Shown: piece by piece, positions 19,875 to 33,000 of the stretch
How positions within the stretch are numbered: the stretch's first letter is position 1
How the letters are laid out: the number at the start of each line of letters is the position of its first letter
Assembly: GCA_964017195.1 (NCBI GenBank)
Contig: OZ024898.1
Coordinates: 15,755,975 to 15,819,974, forward strand
Reading direction: 5' to 3'
From: Siderastrea radians
Lineage: Eukaryota > Cnidaria > Anthozoa > Scleractinia > Rhizangiidae
Length of the DNA stretch: 64,000 bases
Made by a program: the position numbers and the translations under genes
The notes under the pieces: model-generated
What the model was told of the DNA's origin: nothing
The model's database searches: none
What the model saw: the letters and a program-made list of their open reading frames with translations, nothing else

Positions 19875-20107
19875 TCATTCTTGTCCCCAGATGCCGCAAT
19901 CCTTTTGGTCAGCACCAAGGATCGAGACCTCTGGCCGGCGCCAAGACCAGACGTCCATGAACCACGGACTCATTGTCAAATCTGGCAAATCTGATTGGCT
20001 GAAAATCCAAAGCAAGTATTCTGCGCATGCTCAAAAAATCGGCTCCGGCCAGAGTTCTGGATCCTTGGTGCATCCCAAAAGGATTGCGGCCTCTGGGTAC
20101 GAGAATG
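19875..20107. mobile_element. 233 bp MITE with ~68 bp inverted repeats
   Basis: The left arm (19875-19944, including GCCGCAATCCTTTTGG and CACCAAGGATC) pairs with the right arm (20039-20107) with a handful of mismatches. The loop has no ORF of its own. The frames 19780-20148 and 19909-20118 are both products of the palindrome. Confidence 0.8.
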
Positions 20108-20109
20108 CG

Positions 20110-20880
20110 CGATGTCATGCCACGTCATTCATCGAGCGCGCGCGCTGAGTAAGAAATACAGACAGATACAGTGGTGGGACCAGTGGTAGTGGGAACGGCG
20201 GTGGGTATTTTTGTATCTGTAAACGTGCTCAACTCTCTCAAATGCACGGTGACCCCATTCTTTTTTTTTCGATAAATCACATCCTTTACTGGTTCTCTGC
20301 AATTTGTCCAAAAACAAAAACAAATTCTGAAGGTGAGAAGTTTTAATTTTATTGCTATTTCTACTCAAATACGATCGAATTTTTCTACGAATGCAGGTAT
20401 CAGTGTGACTTTCAATTATCCTTCGGTGAGGCTAATTTTACCTGAAGAAACGATATTACAAGCAAAAATGTACTAAATAGGCCTATTTGCGATGAAATTG
20501 ATAAATAAGCATTGTCTAGAGTCCTCCACGTAACTTATTTTAATCCTTGTAGCAAGAAAGCCGATTTCACCTTCCATAACCAATTAAAACTTCCAAAAAC
20601 ATAGCTTTCGAACACGCTTTATTTGCGACACGAGCACGCTCACCCGGTGATTTTTTTTCCTTTTTAGGCGGCCGTCGTGCGTATACGCACGTCGTGCCGA
20701 CTAGTAAAATGGACGGTTTTTTGTTTTTCATTTCCGTCGTCGTCGTCGTATCGTCAGTTACTTAGTCCTCTCGAGGTCGCGCGGCCTTTGAACAATGGCC
20801 TTACTGTTATAATGACGTAAATAGACAGATTTTATCAGGTTTGAAATCCAGTCGCTCAAGTACCGAACATACTAGTGAAT
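20110..20880. other. No recognised gene
   Basis: Contains a GTCGTCGTCGT run near 20738 and GC-rich patches around 20670-20790, otherwise AT-rich. No protein-like open frame was seen. Confidence 0.4.
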
Positions 20881-20884
20881 AAAC

Positions 20885-21502
20885 AATAACATGACGTTTA
20901 CTGAAGATCTGTTAAGTTGAATTTAATTTTCCATCTAAGATCGCAGAAAACTTCAGGGTAGTATTGACAAAATACCTTAGAATCGCTGCAGACGTGTTTA
21001 TAAAACGTGTTTTTAAGGGAATACGGTGACAGATCGTGACAGTGCGCCCGGGGGGGGGACTCCCATATGAAAGTGACGGGGATGCTCGTCGTCTCGCTTA
21101 GGGTTGTAAATTGCAGAATTTGGTCTCGCTTAGGGTTTTTAGGAAGGAAAGCCAATATTTTTACCCATTCAGGTATCGCTTAGGGTGTGCGTAAAGAAAT
21201 ATCTATATGAAAAGACCAAACGACGTCAATTATTATTATTATTATTAATCTTTAGCGTCAATCTTTAGCGCAGTTAAAATCATTGAAGCTCTTATTTGGT
21301 TGTCTGTTTTAGCATGGTCTCGTTTAGGGGTCAAATAACGCCTGAACCACGCCCAGATTGGTCTCCTTTAGGGGTTTAATTCTAAGTTTCCGACGAGCAT
21401 CCCCGTCACTTTCATATGGGAGTCGCCCCCCGGGACAGTGCGCCATAAACGACGTCCATAAGCACGCAGATTGTAGGAGAATACAAATAACAATTGTCAT
21501 CG
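20885..21502 (+). repeat. Interspersed repeat family copy, split by a DNA element
   Basis: Sequence 20885-21046 plus 21443-21502 matches, in reverse orientation, 43884-44105 and partly 44199-44307 (shared phrases include AATCGCTGCAGACGTGTTTA and GATCGTGACAGTGCGC). The copies at 44 kb lack the 388 bp insert that interrupts this copy. Confidence 0.8.
21047..21434. mobile_element. 388 bp hAT-like MITE with 8 bp target duplication
   Basis: Inverted termini (CCCGGG, a G run, GACTCCCATATGAAAG at the left) extend about 45 bp through ACGGGGATGCTCGTCG. ACAGTGCG flanks both sides (21039-21046, 21435-21442). The interior has several TCGCTTAGGGT phrases. The homologous repeat at 43945-43952 has a single ACAGTGCG on its minus strand, i.e. 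the pre-insertion site. Eight-bp duplications are typical of the hAT superfamily and also of a few others such as P elements. Confidence 0.85.
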
Positions 21503-23750
21503 TTTTCGTGACCGTTTAACAAAACCCGTATTATATCAAGTTGCCTGTCAACAACTTGCTATTGATAGCCTTGCGTGGTCTTAGCTGATATGCGATTTCG
21601 TGTTGTCTTTGGGGCTAACCCATTGACTTTGAAATAAAGCAATTTAGATCGTAGTCGCCGTTCTTCTGTGACAAAGCTGCTACATCTTTGGCGCCCGATA
21701 TTTGGACGGACGATCCTATTTTCCTCAGATTCCACGCGCGAGTCTCGCGGCTCGCCGCTCGCGCCCCTCACTCGCCAACTTCTCACTGAAATTAGGCGAA
21801 GAAAGAGACTGCTCGCAGTCTACAAGGCAATGGTAACATTTCAGTTCTTTATTTATTCGGCCAAGTGTGCCAGGGTTGTAACATAGCCAAAATATTGCAC
21901 CACACTTTTACGGTTTTTCGTCACGCAGCTTCACGTGCTGTCTCCTTAGTGGGGGAAGAGGGGATGCCGTTGAGTCACCATGGGCCGCCTGTAAATTCTT
22001 CAGAATACCCAAAATATCTTTCTTCGATAGTGTCACAGCATTAGTCAAAATCAGTTGCTTCAAATAGCCACTGTTTTGGTCACACAGATTCACGTGCTGG
22101 GTCTCCTTGGAATTTTAAGAGAGTGTACACGAGGGTCCACCGGAGAAAGGGCGGGCAGAGTTACCATTGGCCACCTGTAAATTCTTCAGAATTTCTTGTC
22201 TGACATAAGTTGGTCATTACCGAAGGACAGCAAAAGTTTGGAAAAAAATCTGAACGTGGGAAGATTTGAGCGCAAACGTCCTCCAGTGCGAGGATCGTGT
22301 TACATGAAGCACTGTGCGCGCGATAATTAGGGTTATCCAGTAAAAAGCCGATGTTTTGGTATTTTTTAAAATGATCAAGACAAAATAACAACGGCAAAAA
22401 ATATTAACACAATGTTGTACTTTGTTGCTGCTTTGAGCCATTCGAAAGTAGTGCACAAGAAGAACTATTAATGAAGATTGTATTCCATAGAACTGGGTTT
22501 AGTTTTCGTCGCGGGTAGAAAGTTTGGGCTTCTGGCTCGTGCTGGTCGGGCGCTAGTTTTCTTTTTACACCACTTCAAGATGACGGCCGATTAACGTCTT
22601 CAGCGGAAAAAAAGAAAACAGCTGTTTCAACAATTCAAAAGTTGGTTGGATTCAAACCAATTCTGTGCTTGACTTCTATAAATCTACACTATCGAAATGT
22701 TAATTTCTCAAGCTAGCCTTATGCTGAACACTGGTCGTTCTGTAACAAAAATCAATCAAACATTTGCCTTAACTTAAATTGTGACCTCTAGGCTGAAGCC
22801 AAACAGTAAAACAGTGCTTAATTTGAAATGCTTGCCATTTGTAGCGAAAAACACAAGCGTTCGCCGTCTAAAAAGTTGACCGCGCCCACAAAACTAGACT
22901 GGTTGCGACCTATAGCTATCAAGGCTGGTTGTACATGAGCAAGTTTTCCGTTTGCATGGATCCGGCAAGGTTTATTTTCTGGTGTGCACGACAGTTTTTC
23001 CTCACAAACAATTTCTTTGTTTAACAACTGAGAAATGGGTAGGCAACACTCCCATTGTCAAGTAGAGAAACCGTAGAAACCTGCTCTTGTGAACGAACCA
23101 CAAGTTCTCCTTGACATCACAAGTTATATTTTATCGTTAATACGACAAATTTGGCAAGTTTTTCATTGACAGCTGGCGTGTCAGTGTTTGACGTTGAACA
23201 AGGAAACTTTCAGAGAAAAAAACTTGTCTGCAATGACACCTGTCAAGGAAAACGTGTCATGGAAACTTGTTTTTTAACTGAACAATTTATTTCGGAACCT
23301 CACTTCCGAACAAGTGAAAAACGAACAATTCCGAACAAGTAAAAAACGTCAAAAAAACCTTCAAAAAAAGCTTCTTTGTTGTACAACCAGCCTTAGGATT
23401 TTCAGCCAAAATTTCCGACGAGCACCTCTAAGGAAGCCACGAACACGGCTCCCGTGCTTTGAATATGCTGCACAATGGTTATCTGATTTGTTTCACTTTT
23501 TTTATTATATTATTTATCTATTTTTTACACAGAAAACAACTTGCCTTCGTTTACGCTTTATTGAATGATATCTGTATAAGGTATATTTCTCTTTACTGCG
23601 TTTGCTGTCAGTATTCGTCGATGTGCCAAAAGTCGGAAAATATCAATTCATTAGGGTCACAAACTGTTTGTTTTCCCTGGAAAGTAGTTGTATATTTAGG
23701 GCTGCTGCTGCATTGGGCAAACAGATTTCAGGCATGTAAAGTCCATGAGT
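21443..23750. other. Mostly unannotated; exon-like tandem duplication inside
   Basis: Apart from the duplication at 21905-22215, I see only short frames (21559-21786, 22818-23027, 23151-23342, 23459-23800) without domain features or supported splice sites. Confidence 0.35.
21905..22215 (-). repeat. Diverged tandem duplication, possibly coding on the minus strand
   Basis: Two copies of a 160-190 bp unit are present: CTGTAAATTCTTCAGAAT at about 21989 and 22178, and CAC(A/G)CAG(A/C)TTCACGTGCTG at about 21922 and 22081. On the minus strand the frame 22110-21908 reads through TLSKKDILGILKNLQAAHGD and ends at a stop. The second copy reads EILKNLQVANGNS after a possible acceptor (TTATGTCAG). The family is unknown; it may be duplicated exons or a noncoding repeat. 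Confidence 0.35.
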
Positions 23751-23753
23751 GTC

Positions 23754-25491
23754 TCAATTCTGTCTCCAGACGACCCCGAATGGATTTCCGCAAGTCGTGA
23801 AAGCACTATAAGCGTCGTTACTTTGCATATTGATTTGATCAAAATAAAAACCGCCACCAGTTTGGATAGGCGTCATATAAGGCTGCACAAAAGGATTGCC
23901 TTGAGGGAAACCAATGCAGCCAACTCCATTCTGAATTGAAATCTGGGATTGCAGCGTCTGTGTGCCTTGAAAACTGCCTAAATGGTTAGCATAATGTGGT
24001 GTGAAATTTGTGTAGGGTACTTGAGTGTAACATAAGTTTTCTGCGTTGATTCTGGGTCTGTTATTTAGCTGACTCGAGATGCCGCTGAAGTCTCCAGGGC
24101 TGCAAGGTATCGTGGTGTTGTCGGAGAATTGAATGGGTGCACAAAAGGGCCATCCGTTCTTTTTCTTCTTCTTCTCTGTGGCTGGTAAAATAATGATTTA
24201 GATAAACTTTCCTCAACTTATAATTCTGACTCCAAAACTAATCAGGTAAAGGCCTTTTTTAAAGATATTTTTCAAAAGAAATTTGATGTAGACGGCGAGA
24301 ACGTATTAGTGTATCAACCGTGAATACATTGAATTGTGAAGTTCAATTGGCTTCCCTGACGATTCTAAAAGAAGACGGTACATCCTAGAACGTTTTTTAG
24401 AGGGAATGTCGTCGTTGAAAAGGCAAGTGAATTCGGCAAGCCCAAAAAGCATAAAATAAAATGGTCAAAACGGGGAGTATGTTTCAGTATTTTTCAAACT
24501 TACCAAATGGCAATTGTGAATGAATTGTTCCACTTCTCATTCCATTGTCTCTTTTCATCTCATAAGACGGTAACTCATTTCCACATTTGGCTCTGTCTGG
24601 AATCCGAGAAGGCAAATACGAAAAATGTGTACCAAATTCCTGGGAATCAGTTGTTTTTTTCCTGATGGACCAAGACATTATTGTTAGGCCATTCTTCATA
24701 GTCAGCCGCTCTATACAGGATGATTTAAGAGTGCGTTGTTTCTTTTGGGACTATTTGGGAAGGGCAATACCCGGAATAGACGGTAATTGTGTTCTTGAAA
24801 CTTATTCCTATCAAGAGACGAACGGAACAGTATTCTGTTCATTCGGCTCCCGATAGCAGAGTGAATTCAATGAGCGGATTGCGGTTCGGTAGTCGGAGTA
24901 ATGGGAGAACTGCTTTCTTTTGGAAGCAGTTTTTGGTTATTTGATAAAGGCAAAATTGCGTTCTTAGGGGAGTCAAGGAGGGTAATTAACGGCTCCCCTA
25001 AAACGACTGCGTGGGAGACTATCATGAGAACTGATATTGTATAAATCCTGTTACTCCTACACCTCGGTATAAGAATGACCAGAATACTTCCAAAAGAATC
25101 CGCCCTCCCTAAGTTTATGTGTTCAACATTATACAATAGGGCTCTCTAGCTCTCCTACCTCGCATACAATAGCTCACATACAATAGCTCGCATACAATAG
25201 GGCTTCTAGCTCTCTAGCTGCACTGAGCTCGAGCGGAGTGGAGTGTACCCGAGTGCACTGGGATGTGAACATTGTAAAAATAAAAAATGAGAAAAAACAA
25301 ACCGAAATATCTACCGAGTGAAAAGTCAACAGCGGACTGCGCCGCGGCGTTTCCAGGTAATCTGAACATTCGGCACAAATTTCTTCGCAATTATCTCCAC
25401 GTTGGCAGAGTGCCGCGGTTTCATCAGAATTGGTCAGTTCAATGGACTGGACTTTACCAAAGCCGAATGCTTCGCATCGAAGCCCTACCAT
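23754..25491 (-). CDS. Unrecognised multi-exon gene, two exons joined in phase
   Basis: Terminal exon 24181-23754 is open for 142 codons to TGA. It starts after TTTTACCAG and joins in phase 1 to the preceding exon 24750-24504, which ends with a CCATTTG|GTAAGT donor, giving ..QLPFATEKKKKKNGWPF... The last exon has a KKKKK stretch, then Asn/Gln/Thr/Phe-rich sequence without charge clusters, resembling the activation tail of a nuclear protein. The exon 24750-24504 encodes a basic N-terminal part (SQKKQRTLKSS). A candidate first exon starts at ATG 25491 (MVGLRCEAFGFGKVQSIEL..) and may end at the TCG|GTAGAT donor near 25322. An open segment at about 25014-24868 after CCCACGCAG may be another exon; its frame was not reconciled. 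I recognise no family. The gene is divergent from NMD3, 1.6 kb apart. Confidence 0.55.
25160..25205. repeat. Short tandem CATACAATAGCT repeat
   Basis: Three to four imperfect 14-15 bp units (CGCATACAATAGCTC) flanked on both sides by GGGCT..CTAGCTCTC. Confidence 0.7.
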
Positions 25492-25499
25492 AGTATTAT

Positions 25500-27071
25500 G
25501 TCGGTCACCCCATGATATGTGGTAGATAATATTTCGCCAGAAAAAAATGTAATTGTTAGCTTGGAAGTTAAAAATTAAAAAAAAAAAAAGATGTAAAATC
25601 TTTATAAAAAAAGTGGATTTTCACTGAGCTAACCCAAGCTAGTTTCATTCGATAAGAGATCTATTACCATCCATTCTTTGACTCGTTCGATCCGGGCATT
25701 CAAAAACTTGCAGAATCAGCTCAAATGTGTGCAGATTCTGCCAGGTTCTCTCGTCGGGTCATTATTACTTTCCGCTTCCACCTTACTGCTTTCACAGTGG
25801 ATTACTACCCCTCCCCCCCCCCCCCCAATAATTCCGGACTTACATTGAAACAAAATGCAGCAACCATCCCTATCCGGGAAACCTTACAGACGATAGCAAA
25901 AATTAAAAAAAAGCTTACCTTAGAATACTCAGTGAGCGCGCCCCACTTTTTCATTTAATTTTGAAAAGTGACTCACCTTTCTCTCTCTTTTGTTTTCCTG
26001 TTCAAACTATACCGTTTTGGAGACTTGGAGCGAGCTGTGCGTTCGTCAAAGGCCCTCAGATTCATTACAGTTTTCGACTTATTTCTCTCTAACCTAGCAG
26101 TTAACGGTCCTGACGGTACAAATGACTTATTGCAAACTCCAATTTAAAAAAAAATGCTAGTTGAAGAATAATTAAACTCTGCAGTTCAGAACCTTTTCAG
26201 CTGTTGAGCTGTAAACTTACCAGATCCGTTAAAATACAGTTTATCTTTTATGTCGTTTTGTTTCTATAGCGCGCGCAATAATGAAAATGCGTTATACGTT
26301 ATGCCTAGTAACGGCATTTGCAATTAAACGGAAGGAGTTGAGTTCTTGTTAACACTGCACCAGTTCACACACCCTGTAAAAAAAAAGAGTTGTCAGTCAA
26401 ACTTGTGGATCTAATATAGTGACTTCAGTTTCAGTTTCTGTTGATTTTAAAAAATCAAGCTACTTAATATTTCTTGGTAATCTATACCCAAAGCAGATCA
26501 AAGGGTATGTGCATGTTTACCTCAACTGTAAGCACCAAATGAACTGGCGGTTGTACGATCATTTGAGAAACAACTCGCAGAGACAACAAAGAATTAAAGG
26601 TTTAATTTTTTACTGGTAGGAATCAACAAAGCGATTAACAAGGAAATTGACCCCGACGACTAGTTGGAGGATTTACGTTGACCCTACAAAAGGGCTGAAT
26701 CCGGTCTTGCCTTTTTCGATTGCAGCATTGCTAATGTCCATGTGTTTTTTTTCCGAACTCAACTATAAAAAGTCCAAAATTAAAGACATCCGAAATTTGG
26801 GGGGAGGGGGGAGGGGGGCTTACAAGGCTTACAAGCCGGTTTTTGAATAATTGATTTGCTTGTGGCAGTCCACCCCCGAAAAGGCTTTTAGAACTGTTTG
26901 ATATTGTATTTGGAATTCGTGCAACACAAAAATTTAGCTACACTGTGGAGCGGGTCTATCTGTTCTATTTTGAGGTAAGTTTTTACTGCCGGCTCACTCT
27001 CCCTTCCCACGCGACTACTTCACTTAGGTTGTGCAATCCTACCCACAATTCCTGGCAATTATCAATCCAAC
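25500..27071. other. Head-to-head intergenic region upstream of NMD3
   Basis: This lies between the minus-strand unknown gene and NMD3. A minus-strand GATCTG|GTAAGT donor near 26225 could end a 5' UTR exon of the unknown gene. A G-rich tract at about 26799-26818 lies ~250 bp before the NMD3 start codon. Poly-C occurs at about 25806-25826. No other coding segment is supported. Confidence 0.4.
26799..26818 (+). promoter_or_regulatory. G-rich tract, possible G-quadruplex near the NMD3 promoter
   Basis: Three runs of six G separated by single A residues. The composition allows a quadruplex on the plus strand. The transcription start is unknown, so a regulatory role is inference. Confidence 0.35.
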
Positions 27072-30000
27072 ATGGAGTACATGGAAGCAGTTTCGAGTTC
27101 AGAGCCCCAAACAAGGTAAACATGACCAGTATCTCTTATAACTTCATTTATTCATCCTTCTTATTAACAGAAATTGACATTAATTCCCTGTTTTTGTTTT
27201 CTGTGGCTTGTGTTTGCAGTCTGTGTTGCCAGTGCGGAGTTCTTACTACACCAAACCCGTCCAACATGTGCGTTGGATGTCTTCGTTCACAAGTTGATAT
27301 TACGGAGGGAATTCCCAAACAAAGTAATTTACATTTTTGTAAAGCATGTGAAAGGTATGATGCACAGTTTAAAATCAATTTAAAGTAATATTACAAAAAC
27401 GTTGAACATTATTATTAGTTATTTAAGCCTACAGTAAGATTGTCGTGAAGCTTTAGATCTTATAAACGTCATGTAAACTCACAACATACATGAGCCGTTT
27501 TAGTATAAAACATAAAGAGACAAAATCACTGTCTTATCGCATCTTATCTTATCTTATCTTATCTTACCTTAACTTATATTATTAGTGAAAAAATTGGTGC
27601 TTGATCCTGTCATAGTGAATCAAAACAAATCAAGACCTGTTTCTTTTACAGGATCCAAAATTTATGTAAGCCACAAGCTTTTGATTCCGTCGTGGAATCT
27701 TTATCAAGTGTTGGGGTTTGATGTTTTGTCGCATGATTTAGTCTGATGAAAACCACATGACAAAACATCCTGGTAGATTACTGGGACCTTGTATCCATTG
27801 TCGCGATTCGTTGTTGGGGTATGACAGTGCATTTCGATGGCCTCTCTAATTCGTCTCTTGAAAGTGTCATTTTCCCTTGCATTTATCAGGGAGGAAGAGA
27901 AGTCAAGAGCATGTCCCATGTCCCTGAGGTGATCACCCACAGCAGTCTTAGTGCCCCCACAGGGATTTTGCCTAGAGGCAAAATCCCGAGGAGGCATCCT
28001 TATAGCTTGCGCGTATATAAAGTAAAGAGAAGTAAAGTACGTACAGTTAAAATATACAGTATATATAACAGATCAAATCTCGATTTGCCAGAACAGGGTG
28101 CGCATGAAATAACTGGGTAATGATGACGTTTCATCACTAAACGCCCGAACAGAATAATCTGGTAATGATAACGTAGCGTCACTAAACACCAGAACGGAAT
28201 AAATGGGTAATGATGACGTAGCATCAGTAAACATATGGGTCATGTGACGGTGTCAGTAAATAAAAAATCTCTATCTAGGGAGTGCACGGTGTTCATGGAA
28301 AACCTGTGAGTTGTTTTGCCGTCAGTCATACTGCAAACGCTTCCTTACCGCACATGTTTTCAGTATATGTAAAATCCCAAAGAGCAGCTGTTTTGAAGGT
28401 GAAAGAGAAACTGTAGTTTTTATTTTCGTTTGCCTCATTTTATTCCTGTTGAAAGCCAACGTAAATTGTCAGGCCACCAGAAGGAAAAGTTTGAGTTCGA
28501 CCTAAGAAATTTTGGATCCAGAGATGCTGCGTAAGACTATTTGTCAGACACGCATTTAATATACAGAAATCATTTGTGTCGACAAATCTCTCTGGGGTAC
28601 TGAAAGCCTTGGTCCATAAACAAGCAAGAATTGCTTAGCAAATGAGTGAATCTCAACACCAGTAAACCCTACGGGTTTTTGACTTGCGAGAAATATTGTG
28701 TTACAATATTACATTAGGTCGCATGGAAACACAACAATACTAGAACTTGCCTTCAGGAAAAGCTCATGGAAACAGTGAATTTTTTTTGAAATTTCTAGGT
28801 CAATATTTCAGTTGCAAGTCGAGCTGCGACCTCGTTATTTATAACTTTTCAGACATTGCAAGATAGTTTTGCGCGACTAGGAAATTTCAGTGCATTAACA
28901 AAAGTAGCCGCTTTTGCGATTTTACTTGATTCAATTCATGTGGTTGATTGTCTCTGTGGAAAATCTCGCTTGTAATGTACGAAATGCGTCCAAGAAAGCG
29001 CATTTTGTATCAAAAGTCACGTTCGTGGTTCTTTCAATAACAAACTTAGGCCACCAAAAAAATTTATGCAAATTAGGCTAAGGGTAGATTGAATCTACCC
29101 ATGGCTTACTGTAACCAAAGACCACATTTCACAAGATTGGAACTCCTGCTGTGTCGCTTTTAATGTTCACGGTAACGCTTTTTCCTACTTTATATTGACT
29201 TACAAAACGCATGCAGAATTGCGCTGAGCAAAGCGCATGGTCCGCTCCACGCGGGAGACATCCCTAGAGAGAAAGTAAAGAGAAAAAATTATCCAAGAGG
29301 GAAAATGAAACTCCTCATTTAATAAACAGCCTAGAGAAAATATTGCTCAGTGTAAGCAGTATAAACTATAGTTTAAAGTGTATAATGTTACATTGCGTAG
29401 AAGGAAATTATTTCCATGTCGCGGGAAGTTGCTTTCCCGCATTTGAGTACAATTTCCCTGTAAACTTTCCACTACAATGTTTGTTCTAATAAAGAACTTA
29501 GATTATCGAAGAAGAAAAGTTTTATTTCAGCAATATAGGACGAACAAATCGTTTGAGGCACGCGACGCACAAGTAGCTTGACCTTTATTCTCCTGCTGCT
29601 TATTGTTCCTTTATTGTCCGTCATTCAATCGATAGATTCGACTAATTTGCACCCAAACAATACCCAAGCAATTACCCAAGCACGAAGAAGTTCCACGGTT
29701 GACAGGAAAAACAGAGCTCATTTGCATTAGTGATCGATGTGTTGCAGTACTGGCGCGATTCCGTAAGTTCATGAAACCTCTTAGCACTGGACTGAGTACT
29801 AATCTTAACTTGGCCTGCTTCTGTAGGAACAATCTACAGAAAAATGAATACCACCCAGAAGTGTTTCTAAGTAAATCAAGAAAAAGGAAACCTTCAAAAT
29901 CAATAAATACGATCACAAAACCACTTAACAGCAGGGGCAGCTGTAGTGTCAACTATTACTAGTCTAGACACTTCAGCTTGAGGCTAGTCCATAAAATCCA

Positions 30001-33000
30001 AAAGCTATCCCCCCTCCCTCCCCTCCACCCAACTCAATCTCAGCACTAAGTGGCCATTGGATTAAACCATACACTCGCAGCAGCCACAGTTAAATATTGA
30101 AGTCAGAGAACCTTAAAACCAAAATCATTGTTAATCTAAGGTACCGGTTTTTATGTTAATTCCATCTTGCGTAGATTCAAACTAAGAAAAACTCAACTGG
30201 ATGATAAATTCTGTGCTCCCCACATTGTAAGGTGAACTGACACTTTTTGTGGGTTCAAGTTACACAGTGGCATCACATTGTAGCTGGCTAGCCAGCTTAC
30301 TAGGTGACAGAATTTTCAAGATTGTGTGTATCACACTTTAAATTTTCGCTTCAGGTAAAACTAATACGAACAACTCTAAAAACATGTAGAATCAAAAAGC
30401 AAATGCAAATCAGCCAAATCGACTACATGGTATATCGCATGCCAATCCAGCTAATATAGAGGATAAACACAAATGTGTTTTCTCAGTGGAACATGCAACC
30501 ACACACGCAATGTTTTGTTCTGGAGATCCCAATCAGAGAACCCTGGGAACCAACGGCGCTTACCCACCCCAGACTGGAGGAAAAAGTATAGTTGTGGATA
30601 GAAAAAAAAAAGAGCCAGGATCACTCCAGAATTCTGCAAACTCAAGCGACATAAACTTGCACATTCACGCTGTCTGTCACACACATTAATACAATGTATG
30701 TCGGGCCCACTAACTTAATTTTTCTTAAGGGGGCTTGGGTAGGGGCAAATGACAGTTCTTAGGCCATAGGCTTTGTCGTTTTAAGTCCTATTGCATTAAA
30801 CACTATCTTGGGAAATTAATTCAACAGGAAAATTGGGACAAGGTGAAATAAAACGTCATCTGTTCTGTGCATGCCTATGTTTTACTTTGCGCACAGTTGT
30901 AATATCACGCTGTAATTAACTGTCACATAGTTATGTTGTTCATTACCCAGTTTTATGATAACCGATTATGTTGATTAACCATGAGTTGTCAGGGTAGGGG
31001 AGGCATGCTTGAGGGAGTTAGGGTGGGACCACGCTGCAGTGGTGTAAAACTCATAGGTTGTCCTCATATATTTCATCATTGGTTCTGCACACATTGCCTG
31101 CCCATGTTTAACTTTGTATCAATGTTCCATAATACAAAGCATCAATGTTGAAGGTTATTCCTGTTTGTGACAAGGGCAACTAATATTTATTCAAACAATT
31201 TTGTTGTTTACACATCATCAGGTATCTTCAGCCACCAAGCCAGTGGATAGCATGTGCGCTGGAATCTAGAGAGCTTCTGGCACTTTGTTTAAAGAAGTTG
31301 AAAGGATTGAACAAGGTACTTTTAGTAGTACAAACACAAGCTACACTGTAGGTTGTCATACATGTATTTATTCTTGTTAATACTCTTGAACTTCAAATGC
31401 TGTAGTGTGACGGGTTTTAATTTGAATGCAATTTTTGAGATTATTCATCCAATCAAAATTTAATACCTTTTGAAACCAAGTTAAATTTAGTTGTGGCCTT
31501 GAATTGTTTTTCCAAAAGCTTTCTTTGGATTCTAGTTAGATGCTAGCTAACCAATCTTCTGTAGTTAGCAATTCTAAATTTTTGCCTGGAGTACAATTAA
31601 TTCATAAAATAATTAATATGGTCATTGTTGTTGTTAAAAATGCTCACGTAAATTGAACTTCACAGTGGGAGTTTTAGCTAACTTACAGTATTTGTACTTA
31701 CAATTGCCCGTCTTAATTTTCATGATTTTTGCAAGTTTGAAAATCCTTGTGAAATTTACACACATGAAATTTGCTACCCTCATGCAACCATCTGACTAGC
31801 CATGAAGGCAAGTGCTCTATTCCCAAAGGATGGGAGAAGGCTGATGTAGCCAATGTTGTTAGTGGAGAAAACTGAGAGAAGAAATTTGTCCCTGGCCAGA
31901 AGATCCTTCTGAGAATCTGGATGATGTTTAGATCTGCAAAAACTATCGGACCACCGAATAACTGATTGTCTTTAGTATATATGCATATTAAGCTCCTGTT
32001 TGAAATAATACCTTTGCATGGTATATGTTAATGACTTATTACCTTCATAAAATTTTGTGATTCAAATAAAATTTTGTTGACACATTTTCGCAAAATTTAG
32101 TGCTCTTTTTTCATTTTGTCTTTTTGAAATTGCGAGATTAAAACCTCATAAAATATTGGCTTGCCAAAGTCACGAAATGTAGTACACTGTACATGCAAAA
32201 TTAAGGTGGTACTGGACCCTAATTTAGTGATTCTTAGGACATTTTCACTGGGACTAAAATGTGACTTATATTAGTCCAAAAACTATGTAATTACCACAGC
32301 TTATGCAAAATTTTATCAGGATTCTGAAAACAAAAACAGTTTTTTCATTTAATTTAAGGAATCTGTGGAATTTGAAGAATTTAAGGGTGCTATTGAGACT
32401 GCCATTTTAACATATTAAATCAGATGTCACTGAAAGGGGATTTAAACATTTGTAGCAAGAATTTGATCAAAGACATAAAACACTATAACAAAACTTTTCA
32501 CCGAAGTGTGTCACAGGAAGTTAAAAAGTAACGATTTTAGGAACAAAAAATGAAATTTTGTTTTGTAGTGAATACATTACCTTGTCACGCAAACAACATT
32601 GAACATCTCATGACGCACTCCGGTGAAAACTTTCGTAATTATACGTATTTGAAGCCTGCCAAGTTTGGTAGCAAATAAATAAATCGTACAGGAGATATTC
32701 TGACTACAATGAGTGCATATTTATGCCACAAGCACCCAAATTGTTCAAAACACGCCATAATTTTTCGTAATTCCTTCCCCGATCGATTCTAGCATGATCT
32801 TCGCCTTACCGCCATGTTTTACAAGCCAGCAATACATATTTCCAGCGGTAAATACCAAAATTTTGCTCTGTATAAGGTCTTTCTGACCTTATAAAGAGAG
32901 TCTATTTTCCCGCGAAACCAATCAGAAGCGCCAGCATAAACAATGACACCTTTCCTCGGCAACTGACGTCATGGAGTGCAGCACTGACAGATTTATTTGA

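Noticed and set aside
26945..27388. 147-residue plus-strand protein
   Set aside because: It reads through an intron. The Cys-rich part is NMD3 exon 2, and the true start is the ATG at 27072 in a different frame.
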